DNA of 37,186 nt from an uncultured Planctomycetia bacterium (GTDB lineage: Bacteria > Planctomycetota > UBA1135 > GCA-002686595): positions 1 to 37,186 of the forward strand of contig CALKYE010000187.1 of NCBI GenBank assembly GCA_938003765.1, in the 5' to 3' direction. Below the pieces are notes generated by a model. It saw only the letters and a list, made by a program, of their open reading frames with translations, searched no databases and was not told the origin of the DNA. The position numbers were made by a program, and so were the translations under genes. Positions 24,151 to 34,496 of this stretch are shown here, piece after piece; position 1 is the stretch's first letter, and every line of letters starts with the position of its first letter.

Positions 24151-25713
24151 TCAACGCGACACGAACCAGGCTCGCCACGCCGCATCGGCGTCGCGCCAGT
24201 TCATGCCCATGGCCGCGCCGAAGGCCGCGTCGTACTGAGCCTGACGCACGCGCACGTCGAGGATCACGCGGTCGGGCGCCTTGGGCTGCGTCTTGCGCAG
24301 CTCGGCGTGGAACTTCGCGAGCGCGCCGTCGCCCTTGTCCTCCATCCACCAGCAAATCGCCATGCCGCAGGCGATGTCGAGCAACTCGAGCTGACCCAGG
24401 TCGAGCTGCGCGAGTCGGTCGAAGCTCGGCACGGCCTTGGCCTCGAGCGCCTTGCGCAGCGTCGCGGGCCACTCGCCCTCGCGGAACAGCGCGGGATCGA
24501 AGTTGAAGCTCGCCGCCGACTTCTTCGCGCTCGTTCCCGTCGTGCCGACGATCGTCGCCGCGGCGCGGCAGAACACGGCGTTGCGCTGGAAGCGGCGGAA
24601 CTCCGTCAGGCTCGCGAAGCCCTCGTCGTACCAGGGCGGCAGCAGCCGGCCGTCATAGCCCAGCCGCCCGACGAGCATGTGCCCCCAGTGGTGGATGCAG
24701 TGGCCGACCAGATCGTCGTCGGGCCTGTTCCACACGCGCGCCGACGAGCACGCGTACGGATCGATCCACACGAAGCCGTGGCGCTCCTTGACCACCGGCG
24801 CCCACTCCGGCGTGACCGTGTGCGTGAGCGCGGCGAAGTGCTCGACCGTGTTCTTGTACGGCTCGCTGTCGCGATTCCAGAGGTAGAACTCGGCCAGGCG
24901 TCCGCCCAGCAGCTTCAAGCCCGGCTCGACGCGGTAGAGCTGGTCGAACCACTCGCGCGCGCCGACCACGTGCTCGCCGGTCGTCTCCAGCACGCGCGCG
25001 TCCCAATCGCCTGCGATCACGGCCTGAGCCGTTACGTGCAGTGCGAGCGGCTTGCCGAGCAGCTTCTCGACCGCGAGCACGCCCTGGCGCGCGAGCGCCT
25101 CGCCGCGCGGGTACCACTCCTCGCCCGCCTTCTCGAGTCCGTCGAAGCGCTTGGCTGCATCGGCGCTCATCCACTTGCCGCCGCGCTGTTCGAGCCCTTG
25201 CTCGAGCTTGGACTTCTCGTCGGGCGTGACCCAGCGTTCCTTCCAGCGCACCAGCCCGCGCGCGAGCATCTCCGCTTCCTCGTCGCGCGCCTGACGGACG
25301 TCGCGCTCCGCCGGCGTCATCCACTCGCCCTTGTACTGCACGTGTCCGAGCGCCGTGTGCGCGCCAGCGTGGTTCGCATCGAGCGCGACCGCGCGCTCGT
25401 AGGCCTTGGTCGCGAGCGGCTTGAGCCTCTTCTGTGAGGCGTACTCGCCCAACTGGAAGAAGTCCTCCGCCGTCTTGGCCAGCTTCTCGCGCGCGGCGTA
25501 CTCCTCGCGCGGCGTGAGGCCCTTCACGCGCTCCTGCACGTCGCTCTTCTTGAGCTCGAGCTGTCCCACGGCCGTCTGCACGACGTAGGCGTCCGCCGTC
25601 TCCTTCTCGAGTTTGCCCTCGATGCGCCGACCGTCCTTCATCACGAAGGTGTCCGCGTGCAACGCGCCGGTGAGCAGCACCGCGACGCACAGGAGAGTGA
25701 GCTTGAGCTTCAT
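24151..25713 (-). CDS. Exported gluzincin-like protein with degenerate HHWGH active site
   Basis: A 520-aa precursor with a signal peptide (residues 1-20, cleavage at LHA-D). A small N-terminal beta domain (DTFVMKDGRRIEGKL) precedes a TPR-like part (about 75-125). Three short GxW-type repeats follow (GEWMTPAE 129-136, ERWVTPDE 159-166, GKWMSADA 179-186), then a region shaped like a zincin. HHWGH (341-345) is followed 18 residues later by Glu364 in WYDEGFASL, exactly the gluzincin HEXXH-X18-E layout, but the catalytic Glu is His. It may be an inactive binding protein or an unusual metalloprotein. ATG at 25711-25713; an in-frame opening to 25833 overlaps the divergent FG-GAP gene and was rejected. 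The kinase gene follows after 29 bp, suggesting joint function. Confidence 0.82.
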   Translation of the reverse strand: MKLKLTLLCVAVLLTGALHADTFVMKDGRRIEGKLEKETADAYVVQTAVGQLELKKSDVQERVKGLTPREEYAAREKLAKTAEDFFQLGEYASQKRLKPLATKAYERAVALDANHAGAHTALGHVQYKGEWMTPAERDVRQARDEEAEMLARGLVRWKERWVTPDEKSKLEQGLEQRGGKWMSADAAKRFDGLEKAGEEWYPRGEALARQGVLAVEKLLGKPLALHVTAQAVIAGDWDARVLETTGEHVVGAREWFDQLYRVEPGLKLLGGRLAEFYLWNRDSEPYKNTVEHFAALTHTVTPEWAPVVKERHGFVWIDPYACSSARVWNRPDDDLVGHCIHHWGHMLVGRLGYDGRLLPPWYDEGFASLTEFRRFQRNAVFCRAAATIVGTTGTSAKKSAASFNFDPALFREGEWPATLRKALEAKAVPSFDRLAQLDLGQLELLDIACGMAICWWMEDKGDGALAKFHAELRKTQPKAPDRVILDVRVRQAQYDAAFGAAMGMNWRDADAAWRAWFVSR

Positions 25714-25817
25714 CGCGCTCGCGATCCTAACGACACCGCCGAGGAGCGCGCCCCCGCATCGCCGCGCGCGAGTTACGCTCGCCCCCGCGGACACGGCCCC
25801 TCGCTCGCGAGTCACCC

Positions 25818-27710
25818 ATGCAACTCCTCGCACTCGTCCTGATCAGCGCGTTCCCCGCGGCCCAGACGAACCCATCCGGCTACCTCAAGGCCTCCAACAC
25901 CGACGCCGGCGATCGCTTCGCCGCGAGCGTCGCGCTCTCGGGCGACACGCTCGCCGTCGGCGCGCCCGGCGAGGCCAGTCGCGCGAATGGATTTGGGTTC
26001 GACCCGGACGACGACTCGGCCCCGAACAGCGGCGCGGTCTACGTGTACGTGCGCTCGAACGGCGCCTGGACGCAGCAGGCGCTCCTCAAGTCGCACGCGA
26101 GCGATGCCAACGACCAGTTCGGCGCCGCGGTGGCGATCGACGGCGACACCCTGGTGGTCGGCGCGCCGGGCGAGGACTCGAGCGCGGTCGGCGTCGGCGG
26201 CGCCGCCCAGGACGACGGAGCGAACGGATCAGGCGCCGCGTACGTGTTCGTGCGCAGCGCCGGGACCTGGTCGCTGCAGGCCTACTTGAAGGCCTCGAAC
26301 ACACAGTCGGGCGACGCGTTCGGCGCCTCCGTCGCGATCAGCGGCGACACGATCGTCGTCGGCGCGCCGCACGAGGACGGCGGCGTCGGTGGGGTCGGCG
26401 CGCCGGGCGGAGACAACTCCAAGACGGACTCGGGAGCGGCGTACGTGTTCCAGCGCTCGGGCGGCGCGTGGACTCAACAGGCCTTCGTCAAGCCGTCGAA
26501 TCCGTGGAGCTACTCCACGTTCGGCGGCGCCGTCGCGCTCGACGGCGATCGCCTCGTGATCGGCGCGAGCGGCGATGACCACTCGTCCGGTCCGTGGAGC
26601 GGAACTCCGGATTTCGGCGCCGTCGGCTCAGGCGCGGCGTACGTCTTCGAGCGCGCGGCATCGGGCTGGAGCGAAGTGGCGTTCCTCAAAGCCGCGCACC
26701 CGACCGCGTGGGACGAGTTCGGCGCCGCGGTGACGATCAGCGGCGATTGGCTCGCGGTGAGCGCGCCGTTCGAGGACAGCTCCGCCACCGGAGTCAACGG
26801 CTCGCAAACCGACGAGGGACGGAGCGACTCGGGCGCGGTGTTCGTGTTCGCGCGCGGCGCGGGCGGCGACTGGACGCCAGCGGCGTACTTGAAGGCCTCG
26901 AACACCGATGTGCTCGACGGGTTCGGCGCGTCGCTCGCGATGCACGGCGGGGCGCTGCTGGTCGGCGCACCGCGCGAGAACAGCGGCGCTACGTGCGTGA
27001 ACTGCAACCCCTTCGACGAGAGCGCCGCCGACGCGGGCGCGGCGTACCTGTTCACGCGCATTGGCTCGACCTGGGCGCACGCGGCCTATCTCAAGGCGCT
27101 CAACGCCGGCGCTGACGATCACTTCGGCGCGGCGGTCGCACTGTGGGGCGGCCTCGCGAGCGTGGGCGCGCCCGACGAAGACAGCGCGTCCGTCGGTCCC
27201 CAGTCCGACCCGCACAACGACCTCGCGCCGCAGGCCGGAGCGGGCTTCGCCTTCGAGTTCGCCCCCCCGCCGGTGCTGTACTGCACGTCCGGCACGAGTT
27301 CGAACGGCTGCACGCCGACGCTCATCGCGTCGGGCACGCCCAGCGCGAGCGCGTCCAGCGGGTTCGTCATCTCGGCGCTCGGGCTCGAAGGTCAGAAGCT
27401 CGGGATGCTCTTCTACTCAGCGAGCGGGCCCACCGCCGTTCCGTGGACTGCAGCGCCGGGCGCGACCAGTTGGCTGTGCGTGGCGCCGCCGCTGGGCCGG
27501 CTGCCCACCGCGAATTCGAACGGCGCGTTCGCGGCCTGCAACGGGCTGATCAGCTCCGACTGGAACGCGTTCCGCTCGACGCACTTCGGCGCCGTCGGCT
27601 CGCCGTTCGCGCCGGGGGACGTGATCTGGATGCAGTGCTGGTACCGCGACCCGCCCGCGCCGAAGGCCACGAACCTCTCCAACGCGCTCGAGTTCGTGCT
27701 GCGCGAGTAG
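25818..27710 (+). CDS. Secreted seven-repeat FG-GAP (integrin-alpha-like) beta-propeller protein with C-terminal four-Cys module
   Basis: A 630-aa exported protein. After a signal peptide (residues 1-16, ...FPAAQ) come seven FG-GAP repeats whose cores begin at residues 32, 99, 166, 233, 299, 367 and 434 (e.g. DQFGAAVAIDGDTLVVGAP, SGAAYVFVR). A 66-68-residue period and seven copies fit one closed seven-bladed propeller. Acidic turns such as DPDDD suggest calcium sites. The last about 143 residues form the cysteine module (Cys489, Cys498, Cys554, Cys574; CWYRDPPAPK; LSNALEF). It lies divergent from the HHWGH gene (104 bp apart) and converges on purE with only 16 bp between stops. Extracellular adhesion or matrix binding is a family-based inference. 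Confidence 0.9.
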   Translation: MQLLALVLISAFPAAQTNPSGYLKASNTDAGDRFAASVALSGDTLAVGAPGEASRANGFGFDPDDDSAPNSGAVYVYVRSNGAWTQQALLKSHASDANDQFGAAVAIDGDTLVVGAPGEDSSAVGVGGAAQDDGANGSGAAYVFVRSAGTWSLQAYLKASNTQSGDAFGASVAISGDTIVVGAPHEDGGVGGVGAPGGDNSKTDSGAAYVFQRSGGAWTQQAFVKPSNPWSYSTFGGAVALDGDRLVIGASGDDHSSGPWSGTPDFGAVGSGAAYVFERAASGWSEVAFLKAAHPTAWDEFGAAVTISGDWLAVSAPFEDSSATGVNGSQTDEGRSDSGAVFVFARGAGGDWTPAAYLKASNTDVLDGFGASLAMHGGALLVGAPRENSGATCVNCNPFDESAADAGAAYLFTRIGSTWAHAAYLKALNAGADDHFGAAVALWGGLASVGAPDEDSASVGPQSDPHNDLAPQAGAGFAFEFAPPPVLYCTSGTSSNGCTPTLIASGTPSASASSGFVISALGLEGQKLGMLFYSASGPTAVPWTAAPGATSWLCVAPPLGRLPTANSNGAFAACNGLISSDWNAFRSTHFGAVGSPFAPGDVIWMQCWYRDPPAPKATNLSNALEFVLRE

Positions 27711-27726
27711 CGCGCGCCGCGCTCGC

Positions 27727-28239
27727 TCAGCGCAGCTTCTCGCCCAGCGCCGCGTTCTTGGCGCGCGACTCGACAGCCATGGCCTTCTGCCAGGCTTCGA
27801 CGCGCTCGCGCAACTTCGAGTCGTGCGCAGCGAGGATGCGCACGGCGAGCAGGCCCGCGTTGCGCGCGTTGCCGATGCCGACCGTCGCCACGGGAACACC
27901 CGCCGGCATCTGCACGATCGAGTGCAGCGAATCGACGCCGCGCAGCGCGTGCGACTCGACCGGCACGCCGATCACGGGCAGCGCCGTGAGGCTCGCGACC
28001 ATGCCGGGCAGGTGCGCAGCTCCGCCGGCGCCCGCGATGATCACCTTGAGGCCGCGCGAGGCGGCGCTCGAGCCGTACTCGACCATGTCGAGCGGCGTGC
28101 GGTGCGCGCTGACGACCCGCGCTTCGAAGCTCACGCCGAACTCCTCGAGCGCCGCGCAGGCGGCCTTCATCGTGGCGGCGTCCGAATCGCTGCCCATGAT
28201 CACGCCCACCTGCGGCGCGGCCGTGCTCTTGTCGTTCAT
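27727..28239 (-). CDS. purE: 5-(carboxyamino)imidazole ribonucleotide mutase (class I PurE)
   Basis: Converts N5-CAIR to CAIR in purine synthesis. The 170-aa product has the class I motifs GSDSDAATM (residues 16-24), VVSAHRTP, AGAGGAAHLPGMVAS and LHSIVQMPAGVPVATVGIG. ATG at 28237-28239 overlaps the purK stop as ATGA, and purK supplies its substrate, consistent with the N5-CAIR route. The longer opening to 28893 is a purK shadow. Confidence 0.97.
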   Translation of the reverse strand: MNDKSTAAPQVGVIMGSDSDAATMKAACAALEEFGVSFEARVVSAHRTPLDMVEYGSSAASRGLKVIIAGAGGAAHLPGMVASLTALPVIGVPVESHALRGVDSLHSIVQMPAGVPVATVGIGNARNAGLLAVRILAAHDSKLRERVEAWQKAMAVESRAKNAALGEKLR

Positions 28240-29426
28240 GACGGTTGGCTCTCGCCGAAGCGGATCAGGTCGGCGGCGCGCTCGGCGGTGGCGCGCGCGC
28301 TCTCGAGGGACTCGCCCAGCGCGGTGACGTGGCCCATCTTGCGGCCGCGACTGGAGCTGAGCTTGCCGTAGACGTGGATGTGCGCGCCCGGAACGGCGAG
28401 CGCGCTGGCGAGCCCGAGCGGCTCGCCGGAACCCGGCCCGACGCCCAGCAGGTTGACCATGCAGGCCGCGCCGACGTGCATGCGCGGCGAGCCCAGCGGC
28501 CAGCCCATCACGGCGCGCACGTGGTTGTCGAACTGCGACGAGTCGCAGGCTTCGATCGTGTAGTGGCCGGTGTTGTGCACGCGCGGCGCGAGTTCGTTGA
28601 CCAGCAACTCTCCGCTGGCGAGGTGGAACATCTCGACCCCGAACGAGCCCACGGCGCCGACCGACTCGGCGGCCGCGCGCGCGATGCGCTGCGCTTCGGC
28701 CGAGGCGCGCGCGTCGACGGGCGCGGGGGCGAGCACCACGCGGCACACGTGCTCGCGATTGATCGTCTCGACCGTCGGATAGCTCACGCTGGCGCCGTCG
28801 CGCCCGCGCGCGACCATCACGGCCAGCTCGCGCTCGAACGGCACGAAGCGCTCGACGTAGAAAGCCCCCGGCGCGCCGCCCAGTTCGCTCCACGCGCGAG
28901 CGACATCGGCGGCCGTGCGCACGGTCGCGTTGCCCTTGCCGTCGTAGGCGTTGCGGCGCTTCTTGAGCACCAGCGGCCAGCCGAACTCGCGGGCGGCGAG
29001 CTCCACCTCGGCCGGCGACTCCACCGCGCGGAAGTCCGCCACCGGCAGTCCCGCCGCGCGCAGCACTTCCTTCTGGCGCAGCTTGTCCTGCACCAGCTCG
29101 ATCATCGTCGCCGTCGGGTAGAGCGCGTGGCCCGCGGCTTCGAGCGCGTGCAGCGCGCGCGCGTCGACGAACTCGTTCTCGAGCGTCACCACGTCGACGC
29201 CGCGCGCGAACTCGATCAGCGCGCCAGCGTCGTTCCAGTCCCCCACGCTCGAGCGCGTGTCCAGCGCTTGCGCAGGGAACTCACTCGCGCGTTCGAGCAC
29301 CGCCACCTCGAGCCCCAACCGCGTCGCGGCCTGCGCGGTCATCTTGGCGAGCTGCCCGCCGCCGACGATGCCGAGCACGGCGGTCGGAGGCGCCGCGCGG
29401 CGCAACTGAGAGGTCGGGGAGGTCAT
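28236..29426 (-). CDS. purK: 5-(carboxyamino)imidazole ribonucleotide synthase
   Basis: ATP-grasp enzyme making N5-CAIR from AIR, bicarbonate and ATP. The 396-aa product starts its N-terminal domain with GIVGGGQLAKM (residues 19-29). TLENEFVDA, QDKLRQKEVLRAAGLP, LKKRRNAYDGKGN, FVPFERELAVMVAR and the active-site block VNELAPRVHNTGHYTIEAC follow. ATG at 29424-29426 lacks a clear Shine-Dalgarno. It starts 62 bp after the sigma54-activator gene and overlaps purE. Confidence 0.97.
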   Translation of the reverse strand: MTSPTSQLRRAAPPTAVLGIVGGGQLAKMTAQAATRLGLEVAVLERASEFPAQALDTRSSVGDWNDAGALIEFARGVDVVTLENEFVDARALHALEAAGHALYPTATMIELVQDKLRQKEVLRAAGLPVADFRAVESPAEVELAAREFGWPLVLKKRRNAYDGKGNATVRTAADVARAWSELGGAPGAFYVERFVPFERELAVMVARGRDGASVSYPTVETINREHVCRVVLAPAPVDARASAEAQRIARAAAESVGAVGSFGVEMFHLASGELLVNELAPRVHNTGHYTIEACDSSQFDNHVRAVMGWPLGSPRMHVGAACMVNLLGVGPGSGEPLGLASALAVPGAHIHVYGKLSSSRGRKMGHVTALGESLESARATAERAADLIRFGESQPS

Positions 29427-29488
29427 GGGCGGCGCAAGATAGCGCCCCGCACTGCGCCGCGCCCGAGCGTCACCGCCCCAGTCACGCG

Positions 29489-31579
<2,091 letters not shown>

Positions 31580-31730
31580 GCGCTAGCGTGACTGTGGGAC
31601 GGGCGCGCGCCCCGCGCCGCCCCGCCCGAGGCCACGCGAGAGTGAAAACGCACGCTGGGCCCCAGTAGCCCGGCTGCCACTGGAATGTAACCGCACAATC
31701 CGCCGCGCAGACCCTCGTGCGGGCCCGCAC

Positions 31731-32162
31731 ATGTCCTCCAAGCCTTGGTATGAGAACGGTTTACGCTTCCGCTGCACCCAGTGCGGCGAGTGCTGCCGCA
31801 ACCACGGCGAGTACACCTTCGTCAACCTGACCGAGGTCGAGCTGCGCGAGATCCCGGCCTTCCTGGGGATCGGCCGGGCGGAGTTCCTGGCCCGCTACTG
31901 CACCAAGGAGCCAGGCTTCCACCCCACCCTGCGGATGGACGCGCCGGCCTGCCCGTTCCTCGGCGCGGACAACCGCTGCCAGATCTATCAGGTCCGCCCG
32001 CTGCAGTGCCGGACCTGGCCGTTCTGGAAGGAGAACCTCGTGCGCGAGACCTGGGAGGGCCCGGTCAAGGACGTCTGCCCCGGCATCGGCGAGGGCGAGT
32101 TGCGCACGCGCGAAGAGATCGAGCGCATCGCCGACGAGACCGAGCGCTGGTTCGACGGCTGA
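31731..32162 (+). CDS. YkgJ-type CxxCxxCC metal-binding protein
   Basis: A 143-aa cytoplasmic protein of the zinc/iron-chelating cluster family (YkgJ/UPF0153). The family motif FRCTQCGECCRNHG holds Cys15, Cys18, Cys21 and Cys22. Further cysteines in APACPFL, NRCQIY and PLQCRTWPFW complete the usual set. Its biochemical role is not established in the family. It is divergent from the sigma54 activator (151-bp gap, no confident promoter). ATG at 31731 lacks a strong ribosome-binding site. Confidence 0.9.
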   Translation: MSSKPWYENGLRFRCTQCGECCRNHGEYTFVNLTEVELREIPAFLGIGRAEFLARYCTKEPGFHPTLRMDAPACPFLGADNRCQIYQVRPLQCRTWPFWKENLVRETWEGPVKDVCPGIGEGELRTREEIERIADETERWFDG

Positions 32163-32258
32163 GCGCCGATCACCAGCGGAAGCGAGTCCGGCGACGCGCG
32201 ACGCACAACTCCTCGTGAGACGCGGGACGCACGAGCGACGTCGATCGTCGGACGCCGC

Positions 32259-32726
32259 GTGAAGCTCCTGGTCGTCCTCTCAGCGCTCGCGCTCGTCGGC
32301 TGCGCGCGACGCAGCGTGCTCGAGTCGCTCGACCACCCGAGCGCGGTCGCGCGCATCGGGGATCGCGGACTGGTCCTGCAGGACGGCCGCGCCATCGAAT
32401 GGGGCTTCGACGTGCCGAACGCCGCGCGGCTGCGCGCCGTGCAGGCCGCGGTCGCGCAGGGAATCGAGATCTCCGACGACGGGAGCGCCGTCGGCCTGAT
32501 CCTCGTCCACCACACGTGCGGCAACGACAGCATCCGCACGCACTGGGCGCGGGTCGACGTGCGCAAGCTGCTCGAGTTCCTGCCCCACGCGAGCACGGCG
32601 AACCCGCGCTTCGAGGGCGACCGCTCGTGGAGCGCCCCCCAGTTCGGCAGGTACGGGTGGAACGTCAGCCAGTGGGACCAGTTCGAGCGGTGGAGCGGAC
32701 GCGATCCCGGACGGATCTACCGCTGA
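32259..32726 (+). CDS. Small lipoprotein of unknown function
   Basis: A 155-aa precursor starting with GTG. The signal sequence MKLLVVLSALALVGC ends in a lipobox (Leu12-Val13-Gly14-Cys15), so the mature protein should be lipid-anchored. The rest is a compact globular segment with no family I recognise (DGRAIEWGFDVPNAARLRAV; ILVHHTCGNDSIRTHW). A lone Cys in HHTCGND and clustered histidines are notable. It lies 96 bp downstream of the YkgJ gene on the same strand and ahead of a hairpin at 32735-32764. Confidence 0.7.
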   Translation: MKLLVVLSALALVGCARRSVLESLDHPSAVARIGDRGLVLQDGRAIEWGFDVPNAARLRAVQAAVAQGIEISDDGSAVGLILVHHTCGNDSIRTHWARVDVRKLLEFLPHASTANPRFEGDRSWSAPQFGRYGWNVSQWDQFERWSGRDPGRIYR

Positions 32727-33102
32727 CCTTCGATCACGCGCGCTGGCGGTGAGTGCGCGCCGTGGGAGGCCGCGAGCGCCGCGGGCGAGCGCGCAGGTGG
32801 GTCGACGCGCGCGCGGGGCCGAGTGCTCGACCGGCCGGCATCCGCGGAGCGCGAAGGCGCCCGACTCCCGCGCTCAACGCTGCGGCAGCGGGCCGGCGGC
32901 TGTGACGGGCCCGTCTGGACGGCGCGCGGGCGACGAGCAGGGAGCTGCGCCGCGCGAAGGGCGCGGCCCGAGGCCCTCCCGGAGACGGATCGAGTCCGCC
33001 GTGAGCCCGAACGAACTCGCATTGCGTTTGTGCCCGGAGAGCGAGCGCCGCCCGGCGCCGCCTGGCCCCTTCCCGACTTCTCGCAACGCAGCGAGCGCCC
33101 CC
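32727..33102 (+). other. 376-bp gene-free region before the secreted-protein array
   Basis: No gene is supported; open frames on both strands are high-GC shadows. It begins with a hairpin (32735-32764) after the lipoprotein gene and ends in a pyrimidine-rich stretch with CCCC directly before the ATG at 33103. No consensus promoter or Shine-Dalgarno sequence is recognisable. Confidence 0.5.
32735..32764 (+). terminator. Candidate terminator after the lipoprotein gene
   Basis: CACGCGCGC (32735-32743) pairs with GCGCGCCGTG (32755-32764) with one bulge and an 11-nt loop, eight bases after the stop. No T tract follows. Confidence 0.4.
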
Positions 33103-34314
33103 ATGAAGACCGTCCTCTCCGCCGCCGCACTCGCGGTGCTCCTCGTCCCGGCCGCGTCCGCGCAACTGGTCCATTCCTACGTCGCGGGGCCGCCGTGGAA
33201 GGTCGCGCAGCAGCACCTCTCGACTTCGACGATCACCCCGACCGCGACGACGACGTCGTGGTCGCACCTCGCCGCGGACGAGGCCTCGGGCGTGTTGTAC
33301 CTCGTCGGTGTGAACGGCTCGAACCGCGCGATCTTCGCCTGGCCCTACGGCGCGCCCGCGCCGGTCCTCGTCGGCGATCTGGTGCTCGACGGAGTGACGC
33401 AGTCGTCGGGAGTGAACATCCAGGACATCGCCTTCGCCGCCGGGAAGCTCTACGTCTCGCGCTTCAACTTCCTCAGCACGATCTACGAGGTCGATCCGTC
33501 GACGGCGACCGGCGTGACGTGGTTCTCCAACGGCGCGATCGACGTGCGCGGCATCGCCTACGACCCCGTCGGCGATCGCTTCGTCGTCGGCAACAGCGGG
33601 ATCTGCAACACGGTGATCTGCACGGGCCCGGCCGGGCTGTACAGCATCGACCGCGTGTCGCAGGCGTTCTCGTTCCTCACCGCCTTCCCCGTGACGGGCA
33701 AGGCGGACGTGATCACGGTCGGCGGCGGTCGGTTGTGGGGCACGGGAACCGTCGCCTCGGTCCTCGCGAACTTCGACCTCGTGGGAGGGACGTGGGACGC
33801 CACACCGCCGTCGACGCCCTCGCCGTCGTTCTTCGTGCCCGGACTCGAGTGGGCGCCCGGTTTCCTCACGGGCTGCGCCGGAGTCGTGTACTGCACTGCG
33901 GGCACGAGCACCAACGGCTGCCTGCCTTCGATGTGCGCCAGCGGAGTCGCGAGCGCGTCGAGCCCCTCGGGCTACACGCTGACGGTGAGCGGCGCCGACG
34001 GCCAGCGCGCGGGACTCGTGATGTACGGCGTGAGCGGACCGCTCGCGTCTCCGTGGAGCGCGACGAGCACCAGCTACCGCTGCATCGCCAACCCCGTGCA
34101 ACGCATGGGCACGCAGAACTCGGGCGGCACGGCTGGCGCGTGCAACGGCGTCTACACCGAAGACTGGAACCTCTACCGCGCGACGCATCCGGGCGCGCTC
34201 GGTCAACCGTTCGGCGGAGGCGAGACGGCTTGGGCGCAGGCCTGGTATCGCGACCCCGCCGCTTCGAAGTCGAGCGGACTCACGAACGGCATCGAGTTCT
34301 ACGTGATGCCCTGA
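33103..34314 (+). CDS. Secreted propeller-like protein with C-terminal four-Cys module (paralogue 1 of 3)
   Basis: A 403-aa exported protein. Signal peptide residues 1-20 (PAASAQ). The body (about 21-255) consists of short beta repeats of SMP-30/NHL-like appearance (DVRGIAYDPVGDRFVVGNSG, GLYSIDRVSQ, GRLWGTG), probably a beta-propeller. The cysteine module (about 262-403) has Cys264, Cys273, Cys327 and Cys347, plus Cys278 shared with the two paralogues, GLVMYGVSGP, QAWYRDPAASK and LTNGIEF. The same architecture recurs at 34497 and 35975. ATG at 33103 gives the signal peptide; the open frame back to 32749 is not supported. It lacks a Shine-Dalgarno and has CCCC before ATG. No enzymatic motif is seen. 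Confidence 0.85.
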   Translation: MKTVLSAAALAVLLVPAASAQLVHSYVAGPPWKVAQQHLSTSTITPTATTTSWSHLAADEASGVLYLVGVNGSNRAIFAWPYGAPAPVLVGDLVLDGVTQSSGVNIQDIAFAAGKLYVSRFNFLSTIYEVDPSTATGVTWFSNGAIDVRGIAYDPVGDRFVVGNSGICNTVICTGPAGLYSIDRVSQAFSFLTAFPVTGKADVITVGGGRLWGTGTVASVLANFDLVGGTWDATPPSTPSPSFFVPGLEWAPGFLTGCAGVVYCTAGTSTNGCLPSMCASGVASASSPSGYTLTVSGADGQRAGLVMYGVSGPLASPWSATSTSYRCIANPVQRMGTQNSGGTAGACNGVYTEDWNLYRATHPGALGQPFGGGETAWAQAWYRDPAASKSSGLTNGIEFYVMP

Positions 34315-34346
34315 GTGAACTGCGTCACGGCGCACGCGACTCAACA

Positions 34347-34379
34347 CGCGGCGGATCGCCTCGAAGGTGGTCCGCCGCG
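34347..34379 (+). terminator. Terminator hairpin between paralogues 1 and 2
   Basis: A 14-bp stem (34347-34360 with 34366-34379, including two G-T pairs) closes on a 5-nt TCGAA loop, 32 bp after the stop of paralogue 1. It suggests the array genes are transcribed separately. Confidence 0.6.
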
Positions 34380-34496
34380 CGCGTTGCGCGAGCCCGTTCG
34401 AACGTGGATCGCGTCTCCCGCACCAGAGCGGTTCGCGATGCACGTCTCTCGCGACGACGGCGCACACCGCAACCAACTTCCCGAGAGCCCTTCCCC

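Noticed and set aside
31640..31700. Sigma54 (-24/-12) promoter near TGGCAG in the gap upstream of the activator
   Set aside because: The GG and GC dinucleotides are not at the required spacing.
32823..34496. A 558-residue upstream extension of the paralogue 2 frame
   Set aside because: It reads through paralogue 1 in another frame, would bury the signal peptide at 34497 inside the protein, and is Arg-rich nonsense.
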